Of a stretch of 64,000 bases of DNA, positions 44,269-54,061 are shown piece by piece. The notes under the pieces were generated by a model. It was given only the letters and a program-made list of their open reading frames with translations. It did not search any database and was not told the origin of the DNA. The DNA is from Methylobacterium aerolatum (lineage in GTDB: Bacteria; Pseudomonadota; Alphaproteobacteria; Rhizobiales; Beijerinckiaceae). Both the position numbers and the translations under genes were made by a program. Each line of letters starts with the position of its first letter. Position 1 is the stretch's first letter. Location: NCBI RefSeq assembly GCF_022179085.1, contig NZ_BPQE01000017.1, positions 62,001 to 126,000 on the forward strand, in the 5' to 3' direction.

Positions 44269-47200
44269 ACATCTCGGCCCCCTTCATCCGCCGCCCCATC
44301 GCGACGACGCTGCTCACCATCGGCGTGCTGCTGGCCGGGATCTTCGCGTTCCTGCGGTTGCCGGTGGCGCCGCTGCCGCAGATCGACTTTCCGGTCATCC
44401 TCGTCCAGGCGCAGATGGCCGGGGCGTCGCCTGAGACCATGGCGCAGACGGTGGCCGCGCCGTTGGAGCGGCGGCTCGGCGTCATCGCCGACGTCAACGA
44501 GATGACGTCCACGAGTTCGCTCGGCACGGTGCGCATCGTCCTGCTGTTCGGCCTGAACCGCGACATCGACGGCGCCGCCCGCGACGTGCAGGCGGCGATC
44601 AATGCCGCCCGGGCCGACCTGCCCACCGCGCTCCGCCAGAACCCGACCTACCGGAAGTTCAACCCCGCCGAGACGCCGATCATCATCCTCGGCATGACCT
44701 CGGACACCCTGACCCGGGGGCAGGTCTACGATTCCGCCGCGACCGTGGTGCAGCAGAAGCTGTCGCAGCTGCCGGGCGTGGGCAACGTGGACGTCGGCGG
44801 CTCGTCCCTGCCGGCGGTGCGGGTGGAGCTCGATCCGACGGCCCTGTTCAACTACGGCATCGGCCTGGAGGGCATCCGCGCGGCGCTCGCCTCGGCCAAC
44901 GCCAACTCGCCCAAGGGCGAGATCGACGTCGGGCCCCGGCGCTACCAGCTCTACGCCAACGACCAGGGCCGCAAGGCCGCCGACTACAAGGACATCGTGG
45001 TCGCCTACCGCAACGGCGCGGCGGTGAAGCTCACCGATGTCGGCCAAGTGCTCGACGGGGTGGAGGACAAGCGCAACCTCGGCATCGTCAACGGCAAGCC
45101 CGGCGTGCTGCTGTTCGTCTACAAGCAGCCCGGCGCCAACGTCATCGACACGATCAACGGGGTGAAGGCCGCCCTGCCGCAGATCACGGCGGCGCTGCCC
45201 GGCGGCATCGACATCAAGCTCACGGGCGACCGCAGCCGCACCATCCGCGCCTCGCTCGCGGCCACGGAGGAGACGCTCCTCGTCGCGGTGGGCCTCGTGA
45301 TCCTCGTGGTCTACGGCTTCCTGCGCTCGGGCCGGGCGACGCTCATCCCCGCCGTGGCGGTGCCGATCTCCATCGTCGGCACCTTCTCGGTGATGTACCT
45401 CCTGAACTACTCCCTCAACATCCTGTCGCTGATGGCGCTCATCATCGGCACGGGCTTCGTGGTGGACGACGCCATCGTCGTGCTGGAGAACATCCAGCGC
45501 CATGTGGAGGAGGGCAAACCCCGGCTCCAGGCGGCGCTGATCGGCGCGCGGGAGGTGGGTTTCACCGTCATCTCCATGAGCCTGTCGCTCATCGCGGTGT
45601 TCCTGCCGATCCTGCTGATGGGCGGCCTCGTCGGGCGCATCTTCCAGGAATTCGCCGTCACCCTGTCGCTGGCGATCCTGATCTCGCTGGTCCTGTCGCT
45701 CACCACCACGCCGATGATGTGCGCGCGGCTCCTCAAGCGCGAGGGGCATGGCGCGGGCGGCGAGGCGAAGCGGCGCAACATCCTGGTGCGCGCCCTGGAG
45801 GGCGGGTTCGAGGCGATGCTCTCGGCCTATGCCCGCACGCTGGACATCGCCCTGCGCCACCCGCGCCTCGTGCTCCTGAGCCTCCTCGCGACGGTGGGGC
45901 TCAACGTCTACCTCTACATCATCGTACCCAAGGGCTTCTTCCCCGAGCAGGACACGGGGCAGATGATGGGCGGCATCCAGGCCGACCAGCGCATCTCCTT
46001 CCAGTCCATGGAGAAGAAGCTGACCGAGGCGACGCGGATCGTCGGCGCCGACCCGGCGGTGGAGAGCGTCGTCGGCTTCACCGGCGGGCGGGGGACCAAC
46101 TCGGCCAACGTCTTCATCGGCCTCAAGCCCCTCGGGCAGCGGGATTCGATGAGCACGGTGACGGGCCGCCTGCGGCCGAAGCTCGCCCGGGTCGCCGGGG
46201 CGCGGCTCTACGTCTTCCCCCGGCAGGACCTGCAGATGGGCGGGCGCCAGAGCTTCGCGCAGTATCAATACACCTTGCAGGGCGACACCCCGGAGGAGCT
46301 GAACGCCGCCGCGCCGAAGCTGCTCGCGGCCCTGCAGAAGGACCCGACCTTCGCCGACGTCACCTCCGACCAGCAGGACGGGGGCCTGGAGAGCCGCATC
46401 GTCATCGACCGGGCGACGGCCTTCCGCTACGGCATCACCCCCGACAAGATCGACCAGACCCTCTACGACGCCTTCGGCCAGCGGCAGGTCTCGACCATCT
46501 ACAACCCGCTCAACCAGTACCACGTCGTGATGGAGATCGCGCCGCGCTACCTGGAGACGCCGGAGACGATCAAGCGGATCTTCGTCTCGACCTCCGGGGG
46601 CAACGCCAAGGGCTCGGCCACCACCAACGCCGTGGCCGGGACGGTCTCGGCGGGCGGGACGGTCAACACCAACGCCGCCGCCGGCGGCACCGCCACGGCG
46701 GGCGCCGCCTCGGGGTCCGGCGCCGTCGGGAGCGGCACGGCGGGAGCGCTCGCGGCGGCCACCGCCGCCACCTCCACCGCCAGCACGGATGCCAGCGCGA
46801 ACGCGGCGGCCATCGCCTCGGATTCCGCCCGCAACGCCTCCTCCAACGCGCTGGCCGCCTCCAAGGGCGGCGCCTCGTCGAGCGCGCCGGTCTCGTCGGC
46901 CAAGGAGACGATGGTTCCGCTTTCGGCCTTCGCCCGGTTCGAGACGGGCAGCGCCCCGGTGCAGATCAGCCACCAGGGCCTGTTCGTGGCCACCACGATC
47001 TCGTTCAACCTCGCCCCCGGCAAGAGCCTGTCCGACGCCACGGCGGCCATCGAGAAGGCCATGTCGGACCTGCGCTTGCCCGCGAGCGTCCACGGAGAGT
47101 ATGCCGGCGCGGCCAAGAACTACGTGGCCTCCGCGTCGCGCCAGCCCCTCCTGATCCTCGCCGCGATCCTGGCGGTCTACGCGGTGCTCGGGATCCTCTA

Positions 47201-47687
47201 CGAGAGCTTCGTGCACCCCCTCACCATCCTCTCGACCCTGCCGTCGGCCGGCGTCGGCGCGGTGCTCGCGCTCCTCGTCACGGGCACGGAGTTCACCATC
47301 ATCGCCCTCATCGCCGTGTTCCTGCTCATCGGCATCGTGAAGAAGAACGCGATCATGATGGTCGACGTCGCCATCGACGCGCAGCGCACCCGCGCCGCGA
47401 ATCCGGTGGATGCGATCCGCGAGGCCTGTCTCCTGCGCTTCCGGCCGATCATGATGACGACGCTCGCGGCCCTGCTCGGCGCCGTCCCGCTCATCGTCTC
47501 GACGGGGGAGGGGGCGGAGCTGCGCCAGCCGCTGGGCATCGCCATCGCCGGCGGCCTGATCGTGAGCCAGATCCTGACCCTCTACACCACCCCCGTCGTG
47601 TACCTCTCCCTCGACCGCCTGCGCCAACGGTGGCAGGCGCGCCGCGACCGGCGCGGGGGCGCCGTGGCGCTGCCGGCGGGCGAGTGA
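44265..47687 (+). CDS. mdtC: RND efflux permease, MdtC-like, with a low-complexity insertion
   Basis: 1140 residues, about 100 more than usual. It has the canonical N-terminus [22 protein letters not shown]4 [19 protein letters not shown] with the Asp pair, and the C-terminal [20 protein letters not shown]. The extra length lies at about residues 778-876: an Ala/Gly/Ser/Thr-rich stretch (GTVSAGGTVNTNAAAGGTAT..., ATAATSTASTDASANAA...) in the second periplasmic porter/docking loop just before the conserved ETMVPLSAFARFE. It starts at a GTG overlapping the DUF559 stop and its own TGA overlaps the ATG of the outer-membrane gene. Works with the MdtB-like subunit. Confidence 0.93.
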   Translation: MNISAPFIRRPIATTLLTIGVLLAGIFAFLRLPVAPLPQIDFPVILVQAQMAGASPETMAQTVAAPLERRLGVIADVNEMTSTSSLGTVRIVLLFGLNRDIDGAARDVQAAINAARADLPTALRQNPTYRKFNPAETPIIILGMTSDTLTRGQVYDSAATVVQQKLSQLPGVGNVDVGGSSLPAVRVELDPTALFNYGIGLEGIRAALASANANSPKGEIDVGPRRYQLYANDQGRKAADYKDIVVAYRNGAAVKLTDVGQVLDGVEDKRNLGIVNGKPGVLLFVYKQPGANVIDTINGVKAALPQITAALPGGIDIKLTGDRSRTIRASLAATEETLLVAVGLVILVVYGFLRSGRATLIPAVAVPISIVGTFSVMYLLNYSLNILSLMALIIGTGFVVDDAIVVLENIQRHVEEGKPRLQAALIGAREVGFTVISMSLSLIAVFLPILLMGGLVGRIFQEFAVTLSLAILISLVLSLTTTPMMCARLLKREGHGAGGEAKRRNILVRALEGGFEAMLSAYARTLDIALRHPRLVLLSLLATVGLNVYLYIIVPKGFFPEQDTGQMMGGIQADQRISFQSMEKKLTEATRIVGADPAVESVVGFTGGRGTNSANVFIGLKPLGQRDSMSTVTGRLRPKLARVAGARLYVFPRQDLQMGGRQSFAQYQYTLQGDTPEELNAAAPKLLAALQKDPTFADVTSDQQDGGLESRIVIDRATAFRYGITPDKIDQTLYDAFGQRQVSTIYNPLNQYHVVMEIAPRYLETPETIKRIFVSTSGGNAKGSATTNAVAGTVSAGGTVNTNAAAGGTATAGAASGSGAVGSGTAGALAAATAATSTASTDASANAAAIASDSARNASSNALAASKGGASSSAPVSSAKETMVPLSAFARFETGSAPVQISHQGLFVATTISFNLAPGKSLSDATAAIEKAMSDLRLPASVHGEYAGAAKNYVASASRQPLLILAAILAVYAVLGILYESFVHPLTILSTLPSAGVGAVLALLVTGTEFTIIALIAVFLLIGIVKKNAIMMVDVAIDAQRTRAANPVDAIREACLLRFRPIMMTTLAALLGAVPLIVSTGEGAELRQPLGIAIAGGLIVSQILTLYTTPVVYLSLDRLRQRWQARRDRRGGAVALPAGE

Positions 47688-49264
47688 TGCGGGTGGACAT
47701 TTTGGACACGTTGATCGGTGCCGCCGCATCCCCCTCTCCCCGCTCGCGGGGAGAGGGGGATGCGTCCCGCCTGCCCGCCATCCTCTCCATCCTCGCCGTC
47801 GCCGCCACCCTCACCGGCTGCGTCGTCGGCCCCGACTATTCCCGTCCCTCGGTGGAAACGCCGCTCGCCTACAAGCAGGGCGGCGTGCGCGAGGACAGCC
47901 CCGGCTACGTCGCCGCCCGGAAGAAGGGCTGGCGCGAGGCGCGGCCCGCCGACGACGTCGAGCGGGGCGATTGGTGGCGGGTCTTCCGCGATCCGGCCCT
48001 CGACCGGCTGATCCGCCTCGTGGATGTGGACAACCAGTCGCTGCGGCAGGCGGTGGCGAACTATCGCCAGGCCCGCGCCCTGGTCGCCTCGGCGCAGGCG
48101 GCGCTCTATCCCACCGTGATCGGCGCGCCCTCGATCACCCGGGCCCGCACCGGCGGGGCCGAGCGGACCAGTATCTCCCTCCAGGGGCAGGCGAGCTGGG
48201 AGCTCGACCTGTTCGGCGGCACCCGCCGCAACATCGAGAGCGAGACGGCGCTCGCCCAATCGGACGCCGCGACCATCGCCCTGACCCGGCTCGCGATCCA
48301 GGCCGAGGTGGCGGCCAACTACTTCTCCGTGCGCTACGCCGACTCCCTTCAGAAGGTGCTCGACGAGAACGTCGAGAACTTCCGCAAGACCCTGAAGATC
48401 ACCGAGAACCAGTACGCCGCCGGCGTCGCCGCGCGCTCCGACGTGATCACCGCGCAGACGCAGGTGGACACGATCCAGGCGCAGGCCATCTCCGTGCGCC
48501 TCACCCGCGTCCAGTTCGTGAACGCCCTCGCGACGCTGATCGGGCGCCCGCCCTCCGAGGTGGCCATCGCCATGGGCGGGCTGGCCCGGACCCCGCCGCA
48601 GGTGCCTGTCGGGATCCCCGCCGACCTGCTGGAGCGGCGGCCCGACATCGCCCAGGCCGAACGCCTCGTGCAGGCGCAGAGCGAGCGGATCGGCGTCGCG
48701 GTGGCGGCCTTCTTCCCCACCGTGACCATCTCGGCCTCCGGCGGCCTCTCCGGCCTCACGCGCAACGGCATCCTGTCGCCGCTCAACCAGGTCTGGGCGG
48801 TGACGGCGGCGGGCAGCGAGGTGCTGTTCGACGGCGGCGCCCGGATCGCGGCCGTGCGGGCGACCCAGGCCGCCTACGACGCAGCGGTGGCCAACTACCG
48901 GCAGGTGGTGCTGGCCGCCTTCGCGGAGGTCGAGACCCAGATGGCCGCCCAGCGCATCCTGCGCGAACAGCAGGGCGCCCAGGACGCCGCCGTGGCCTCG
49001 TCCCGCCGGGCCGTCGAGATCACCCTCAACGAGTACCGGGCCGGCACGCAGAACTTCACCACGGTGGTGACCGCCCAAGGCCTGCTCGTGAACAACGAGG
49101 TCGCCGCGCTCCAGGTGCTCCTGAACCGCTACACCGCCGCCATCACCCTGATCCGCGGCCTCGGCGGCGGCTGGGACGCCCGCTCCCTGCCGAGCGACTC
49201 CGAACTGAAGGGCCCGAGCCTGCCGATCGACACCCAGGGCCAGGCGGCGCGCCCCGACGAGTAG
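47687..49264 (+). CDS. NodT-family outer-membrane efflux lipoprotein
   Basis: 525 residues. Outer-membrane channel (TolC/OprM type) of the RND pump. The signal region is extended: 28 residues precede the hydrophobic stretch LPAILSILAVAATLTGC, with the lipidated Cys at residue 45. Two repeated efflux-protein domains follow, as shown by SQAALYPTVIGAPSI, ASWELDLFGGTRRNIE, LLERRPDIAQAERLVQAQSERIGVAVAAFFPTV and EVLFDGGARIAAVRATQAAY. ATG at 47687 shares its A with the MdtC stop (tgatg). A perfect 38-base palindrome (47726-47763) is translated within the extension. Last gene of the efflux operon. Confidence 0.92.
   Translation: MRVDILDTLIGAAASPSPRSRGEGDASRLPAILSILAVAATLTGCVVGPDYSRPSVETPLAYKQGGVREDSPGYVAARKKGWREARPADDVERGDWWRVFRDPALDRLIRLVDVDNQSLRQAVANYRQARALVASAQAALYPTVIGAPSITRARTGGAERTSISLQGQASWELDLFGGTRRNIESETALAQSDAATIALTRLAIQAEVAANYFSVRYADSLQKVLDENVENFRKTLKITENQYAAGVAARSDVITAQTQVDTIQAQAISVRLTRVQFVNALATLIGRPPSEVAIAMGGLARTPPQVPVGIPADLLERRPDIAQAERLVQAQSERIGVAVAAFFPTVTISASGGLSGLTRNGILSPLNQVWAVTAAGSEVLFDGGARIAAVRATQAAYDAAVANYRQVVLAAFAEVETQMAAQRILREQQGAQDAAVASSRRAVEITLNEYRAGTQNFTTVVTAQGLLVNNEVAALQVLLNRYTAAITLIRGLGGGWDARSLPSDSELKGPSLPIDTQGQAARPDE
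47726..47763. repeat. Perfect palindrome inside the outer-membrane channel gene
   Basis: gcatccccctctccccgc-tc-gcggggagagggggatgc: 18-base perfect arms with a 2-base loop. It encodes part of the N-terminal extension (SPSPRSRGEGDA). Related in style and in the ggggagaggggga motif to the repeats at 43754 and 60881. Confidence 0.9.
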
Positions 49265-49386
49265 GGGCCGGGATCTGCGGCGGCGCGGACCTTGCGATGA
49301 CGACGCGGTGATCGCCGGAACGCGCCCCCGCACACCGGGTTGACCCGCCGATTTCGCTGCGGTGCCGCAGCCGGAAGGGATCCCCG

Positions 49387-50910
49387 ATGCCGCACACAAC
49401 GCCCCTGAAGGACAAGGCCGCCTGCGGGACGAAGCCCGCCCCGCCCTGCACCCTCGTCATCTTCGGCGCGGGCGGCGACCTGACCAAGCGCCTGCTCATG
49501 CCCTCACTCTACAACCTCGCGGGCGCGGGGCTCCTGCCCGAGGGCTTCTCGATCCTCGGCGTCGATCACGGCGACGGCACGGACGAGACCCTGCGCGACG
49601 GCCTCACCCGGACGATGGAGGAGTTCAGCAAGGACCCGACCTCCGAGTTCCACGCGGCGAGCATCGACCGTAAGAGCTGGGGCTTCATCCGCGACCGGCT
49701 GCATTACCTGAAGGGCGACTTCGAGAAGCCCGAGACCTTCCAGGCGGTGAAGGAGGCCGTGAAGGGCAGCGCCGTGTTCTACTGCGCCGTGGCCGCCCGG
49801 TTCTTCGGCACCATCGTCGACGGGCTGGGCGAGGCGGGCCTCCTGAAACAGGAGGAGGGCACCTTCCGCCGGGTGGTGATCGAGAAGCCCTTCGGTTCCG
49901 ATCTCGCCTCGGCGCGGGAGTTGAACGCCCGCATCCTCCGCCAAGCCGACGAGAGCCAGTTCTACCGGATCGATCACTTCCTGGGGAAGGACACGGTCCA
50001 GTCGATCATGGCCTTCCGCTTCGCCAACGGGCTCCTGGAGCCGGTCTGGCGGCGGGAATACATCGACAGCGTCCAGATCACCGCCGCCGAGACGGTGGGG
50101 GTGGAGGAGCGCGGCGGCTTCTACGAGCCCACTGGCGCACTCAGGGACATGGTGCCCAACCACATGTTCCAGCTGCTCTGCATGGTCGCCATGGAGCCGC
50201 CGAACTCCTTCGAGGCCGAGGCCGTGCGCTCGGAGAAGGCCAAGCTGGCCGAGGCCGTGACGCCGATCCCGCCGGAGGATGCGGTGCGGGGCCAATACAC
50301 GGCGGGCACCTCCGAAGGGCGGCAGGTGCCCGGCTACCGGGACGAGCCGCACGTCGCCGAGGACTCGCGGACCGAGACTTACATCGCCCTCAAGCTCCAC
50401 ATCGAGAACTGGCGCTGGGCGGGCGTGCCCTTCTACATCCGCACCGGTAAGCGGATGACCGGGCGGCGCACGGAGATCGCGGTGCTGTTCAAGCCCGCGC
50501 CGTTCAAGCTGTTCGAGGAGACGCCTACCGACGACCTCCGTCCCACGGTGATGCGCATCACCATCGACCCCGAGCACGGGATCAGCACGGAGTACAACGT
50601 GAAGGTGCCGGGGCCGGAGATGAAGATCGGCCGGGTGCGAACGGCGTTCAAGTACAGCGACTTCTTCGCCGATACGCCGAATGTCGGCTACGAGACCCTG
50701 CTCTACGATTGCATGATCGGAGACGCGACGCTGTTCCAGCGCGCCGACAACATCGAGGCGGGCTGGGCGGCGGTGGACCCGCTGCTCTCGGGCTGGCCGC
50801 AGGCGACCCCCGCCCCCTACGCCGCCGGCAGCGCCGGCCCGAAGGAAGCCGACGACCTCCTGGCCCGCGACGGGCGCCACTGGCTCGGAATCGACGGGAC
50901 GACGGATTGA
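49387..50910 (+). CDS. zwf: Glucose-6-phosphate 1-dehydrogenase
   Basis: Oxidises glucose-6-phosphate to 6-phosphogluconolactone, forming NADPH (or NADH), at the entry to the Entner-Doudoroff and oxidative pentose phosphate routes. 507 residues, normal length. Nucleotide-binding loop FGAGGDLTKRLLMPSLYNL, VIEKPFGSDLASA, and the active-site signature YRIDHFLGKDTVQSIM with the catalytic His. RTGKRMTGRRTEIAVLFK and the C-terminal YETLLYDCMIGDATLFQRADNIEAGW are all present. Preceded by a GGAAGGGA ribosome-binding site. pgl and edd are not adjacent. Confidence 0.96.
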   Translation: MPHTTPLKDKAACGTKPAPPCTLVIFGAGGDLTKRLLMPSLYNLAGAGLLPEGFSILGVDHGDGTDETLRDGLTRTMEEFSKDPTSEFHAASIDRKSWGFIRDRLHYLKGDFEKPETFQAVKEAVKGSAVFYCAVAARFFGTIVDGLGEAGLLKQEEGTFRRVVIEKPFGSDLASARELNARILRQADESQFYRIDHFLGKDTVQSIMAFRFANGLLEPVWRREYIDSVQITAAETVGVEERGGFYEPTGALRDMVPNHMFQLLCMVAMEPPNSFEAEAVRSEKAKLAEAVTPIPPEDAVRGQYTAGTSEGRQVPGYRDEPHVAEDSRTETYIALKLHIENWRWAGVPFYIRTGKRMTGRRTEIAVLFKPAPFKLFEETPTDDLRPTVMRITIDPEHGISTEYNVKVPGPEMKIGRVRTAFKYSDFFADTPNVGYETLLYDCMIGDATLFQRADNIEAGWAAVDPLLSGWPQATPAPYAAGSAGPKEADDLLARDGRHWLGIDGTTD

Positions 50911-50929
50911 GCGTCAGCGTCTCTGCGAG

Positions 50930-51010
50930 CGCGGCGACGCCGTCCCGGGCTGCGCCGGGTTCGGAGGCGCCCCCCGCCAACCCTGGGGCGCCTCGCTGCC
51001 GCTCGCAATG
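50930..51010. repeat. Decayed copy of the 'cattgcgagcg' inverted repeat
   Basis: tctctgcgagcgcggcgacg at the left and ctgccgctcgcaatgagg at the right mirror the ends of the intact copies, with a diverged interior. It lies between the convergent zwf and BamE-like genes. Confidence 0.5.
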
Positions 51011-51057
51011 AGGGGGCGAGAGGGATCGGCCGTGCCGACCCTCCGCCCGCCGGCGGA

Positions 51058-51555
51058 CTACTGCCCGCGGCTCGCGCCGGGGACGATGCTGGTGCCCGAG
51101 CCCGAGCCGAAGGGCTCGTAGCGGGTGAGGCCGCGGAAGAGCTGGCTGAGGAAGGCGCGATCCTGGCCGCTCGTCGGCGTCGTGCGCTCGATGAAGTCGA
51201 ACACCCGCCCGTCCTGCAGGCCATAGAGCGCCACGCGCTCGACCTTGAAGCCGGTGGTGAAGTAGACGGCGATGACCTTTTGGTCCTGGACGGTCTCGCC
51301 GAGGAACATCACCGGGCGGGTGGTGTTCTGGGAGATGTAGTACCAGGACTTGTTGCCCACCGTGGAGACCGTGGAGGGCGTGCCGAGGATCTGGAGCACC
51401 TGCTCCGGCGCCATGCCGGGCCTGACCGTGGCCAGCGCCGCCTGATCCACCTGGTAGCCGTGGCGCAGCTCTTCGCCCATGCAGCCGGACAGCCCCGCGC
51501 CGACGAGGCCCACGAAGGCCAGGCGCGCGAAAGACGAGACGAGACGGCGCCGCAT
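51058..51555 (-). CDS. bamE: BamE/SmpA-OmlA family outer-membrane lipoprotein
   Basis: 165 residues. Signal peptide MRRRLVSSFARLAFVGLVGAGLSGC with the lipidated cysteine at 25. The SmpA/OmlA domain follows: VDQAALATVRPGMAPEQVLQILGTPSTVSTVGNKSWYYIS, the family core. In E. coli BamE assists the beta-barrel assembly machine at the outer membrane. The C-terminal 50 residues (FIERTTPTSGQDRAFLSQLFRGLTRYEPFGSG) extend beyond the domain, as in other alphaproteobacterial versions. Divergent from the bc1 chaperone gene, about 180 bases apart. The frame extension to 51606 was not accepted. Confidence 0.87.
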   Translation of the reverse strand: MRRRLVSSFARLAFVGLVGAGLSGCMGEELRHGYQVDQAALATVRPGMAPEQVLQILGTPSTVSTVGNKSWYYISQNTTRPVMFLGETVQDQKVIAVYFTTGFKVERVALYGLQDGRVFDFIERTTPTSGQDRAFLSQLFRGLTRYEPFGSGSGTSIVPGASRGQ

Positions 51556-51732
51556 CGGCCCCCCAGGATCGTTGTTGACGGCCAGCGCGGCGCGGATCGA
51601 CCACACGGAAATGCGGCCACGCTTGCGCCCTGGACGGCGATTGGCCTACCGCGAGGATATGGCTTTGACAAGGCAAGCGTGGCCACACTCCCGGTGTGAC
51701 GTGAGGCCCGTGCAGCGGGAGGCGCGGCACTA

Positions 51733-52317
51733 ATGTGGGGATTCTTCCGGCGCGGCGGGGCGCGCCGCCGCCTGATCGTGGGCCTGCACGGCGCGATCTC
51801 GGACGCCGCCCGGCATCCGGCCCTCTATACCGGACTGCACGTGCCGGACACGGTGGAGGGGCGTTTCGAGTCCCTCAGCCTCCACGTCTACCTCGTGCTG
51901 CGGCGCCTCGACCGGTTGCCCCCGCCGGCCGCCGATGTGGCCCAGGAACTCGTCGACTCGATCTTCGCGGAGCTCGATGCCAGCCTCAGGGAGCTCGGCG
52001 TGAGCGACATGGGCGTCGGCAAGCGGATGAAGAAGCTCGGCGCCTCCTTCTACGGGCGGGTTTCGGGCTACGACGAGGCCATGAAGGCGCAGGCCGGGGG
52101 CGACGCGGCGCTGCGCCACGCCCTCGCCCGCAACATCCTGGGCGCGGCCGGGGCGGGGGAGGAGGATCTGGCGGCGGCGCCGCTGGCCCGGTATGTGCGC
52201 GCAGCCGAGGCCGCGCTGGCACGGGCCGACCTCGACGCCCTGCTGACGGCCGGGCCGCCCTTCCCCGATCCGGGCGCCTTCGCGGGCGCCCCCCTGACCG
52301 AAGACCGACCGGCATGA
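51733..52317 (+). CDS. Ubiquinol-cytochrome c chaperone family protein
   Basis: 194-residue member of the CBP3/UQCC1 family that assists cytochrome bc1 assembly in mitochondria and occurs in alphaproteobacteria. The family helices are visible: [32 protein letters not shown] and [37 protein letters not shown]. The C-terminal third is Ala rich. The stop overlaps the start of the yceD gene by four bases (ATGA, 52314-52317), so the two are co-translated; this is the standard neighbourhood of this gene in Rhizobiales. Confidence 0.88.
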   Translation: MWGFFRRGGARRRLIVGLHGAISDAARHPALYTGLHVPDTVEGRFESLSLHVYLVLRRLDRLPPPAADVAQELVDSIFAELDASLRELGVSDMGVGKRMKKLGASFYGRVSGYDEAMKAQAGGDAALRHALARNILGAAGAGEEDLAAAPLARYVRAAEAALARADLDALLTAGPPFPDPGAFAGAPLTEDRPA

Positions 52318-52832
52318 GTCCTCGCCCCGCCTCCCCCCTGTCGCGCCCGGTGGATGTCGGACGCCTGCCCCGCGGCCGCGCCGAGGTGACCGTGGAGGCG
52401 ACGCCGGAGGAATGCGCGACGCTGGCCGCGGATTTCGGCATCCCGGCGTTGCGCGACCTCGTGGGGCGCTTCGTCCTGTCGGGCACGACGACCCGCCTCA
52501 CCGTCACCGGCACCGTGGAGGCGCGGGTGACGCAGGTCTGCACCGTGACCCTCGAACCCTTCGAGTCGTCGGTGCGCGAGCCGGTGGAGGTGGTCTACAG
52601 CGACGTGCCGCCCTCCGAGGAGCCGGAGGAGGACGCGGCCGAGAACGCCCCCGAGCCGCCCGACCCGATCGTGAACGGGCGGATCGACCTCGGCGCCCTC
52701 ACCGCCGAGTTCCTCGCGCTCGGCCTCGATCCCTATCCGCGCAAGCCCGGCGTCGCCTTCGAGCCCGTCGCCTCCGGCGAGGAGAGCGGCGCCTTCGCGG
52801 CCCTCGGCCGCCTGCGGAACGGGCAGGACTGA
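52314..52832 (+). CDS. yceD: YceD/DUF177 family protein
   Basis: 172 residues. DUF177 is recognised from the cysteine motif [30 protein letters not shown] (a paired set of C-x-R-type residues is reduced to one Cys here) and the C-terminal [28 protein letters not shown]. The protein is linked to 23S rRNA/ribosomal large-subunit metabolism and normally sits ahead of rpmF and plsX. In this window plsX follows directly after 137 bases and no rpmF reading frame lies between. An acidic stretch ([17 protein letters not shown], about 99-115) is a feature of this group. Confidence 0.85.
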   Translation: MSPRPASPLSRPVDVGRLPRGRAEVTVEATPEECATLAADFGIPALRDLVGRFVLSGTTTRLTVTGTVEARVTQVCTVTLEPFESSVREPVEVVYSDVPPSEEPEEDAAENAPEPPDPIVNGRIDLGALTAEFLALGLDPYPRKPGVAFEPVASGEESGAFAALGRLRNGQD

Positions 52833-52969
52833 CGCGTCGTCCGGCACGCGACGAACCATTCGGCCGCCGATTTCGTTTGCCCGCGCGGCGGGCATCGCTA
52901 TGGTCCGCCGCGCCCGGCCGCCCCTCGGTCGCCGGGTTCCTTCCCGCCGAGGCCGCGAACACCAAACCG

Positions 52970-54004
52970 ATGTCCGACCGCGTCCGCATCTCGCTCGACG
53001 CCATGGGAGGCGATCACGGCCCCGCGACGGTGGTGCCCGCCGCCGCCCTGGCCCGTGAGCGCCACCCCGGCATGACCTTCCTGCTCTTCGGCGACGAGGC
53101 CGTGCTGGCGCCGCTGGTGGCGGCCGAGCCGCGTCTCAAGGATTGCGTCGAGATCCGCCACACCACGGTCTCCGTCGCCATGGACGACAAGCCGAGCCAG
53201 GCCGTGCGCCAGGGGCGCGGCAAGTCCTCCATGTGGCAGGCGATCCAGGCCGTGCGCGACGGCCAGGCCGCGGCCTGCGTCTCCGCCGGCAACACCGGCG
53301 CGCTGATGGCGATGTCCAAGATCTGCCTGAAGACCATGTCCGGCATCGAGCGCCCGGCCATCGCCTGCCTGTGGCCGACGGTGCGGGGCGAGAGCGTCGT
53401 CCTCGACGTCGGCGCCACCATCGGCACCGATGCCGAGCATCTGGTGGAGATGGCGGTGATGGGCTCGGCCATGGCCCGCATCGTCTTCGACCTCGACCGG
53501 CCGACGGTGGGCCTGCTCAACGTCGGCACCGAGGAGATGAAGGGCAACGAGGCGGTGAAGGAAGCCGCCCGGATGCTGCGCGAGATGGAGGCCGGGGGCC
53601 TGACCTACCACGGCTTCGTGGAGGGCACGGACCTCGGCAAGGGCACCGTGGACGTCGTCGTCACCGAAGGCTTCACCGGTAACATCGCCCTCAAGACGGC
53701 GGAGGGCACCGCCAAGCAGATCGGGGCCTACCTGCGGGCCGCGATGACCCGGACGCTGTCGGCCAAGATCGGCGCCTTCTTTGCCCGCCACGCCTTCAAG
53801 GCGCTGAAGGACAAGATGAATCCCAGCCGGTCCAACGGCGGCGTGTTCCTCGGCCTCGAGGGCATCGTCGTGAAGAGCCACGGCTCGGAGAACGCGGCCG
53901 GCTTCGCGGCGGCCATCGATCTCGCGCACGACATGGCCCGCCAGGACATGATCCGCACCATCCGCGAGATGCTGGACCAGACGCCCGCCCTGGCCCCGGC
54001 CTGA
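52970..54004 (+). CDS. plsX: Phosphate acyltransferase PlsX
   Basis: Converts acyl-ACP and phosphate to acyl-phosphate, the acyl donor for PlsY in phospholipid synthesis. Peripheral membrane enzyme. 344 residues. [22 protein letters not shown] at the N-terminus, [44 protein letters not shown] and [19 protein letters not shown] are family signatures, and [23 protein letters not shown] closes the domain. Start ATG at 52970. fabH follows 57 bases downstream, the classic plsX-fabH pair. Confidence 0.95.
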   Translation: MSDRVRISLDAMGGDHGPATVVPAAALARERHPGMTFLLFGDEAVLAPLVAAEPRLKDCVEIRHTTVSVAMDDKPSQAVRQGRGKSSMWQAIQAVRDGQAAACVSAGNTGALMAMSKICLKTMSGIERPAIACLWPTVRGESVVLDVGATIGTDAEHLVEMAVMGSAMARIVFDLDRPTVGLLNVGTEEMKGNEAVKEAARMLREMEAGGLTYHGFVEGTDLGKGTVDVVVTEGFTGNIALKTAEGTAKQIGAYLRAAMTRTLSAKIGAFFARHAFKALKDKMNPSRSNGGVFLGLEGIVVKSHGSENAAGFAAAIDLAHDMARQDMIRTIREMLDQTPALAPA

Positions 54005-54061
54005 ACGGCGCATCGGAGAGGGGCGGGCCGGACGAGGGGCCCGCCGAAAAAGGACCAAGCC

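Noticed and set aside
44070-47729. 1219-codon open frame on the minus strand across the MdtC-like gene
   Set aside because: Shadow of a real RND permease; composition dominated by Arg, Asp, His and Gly with no motif.
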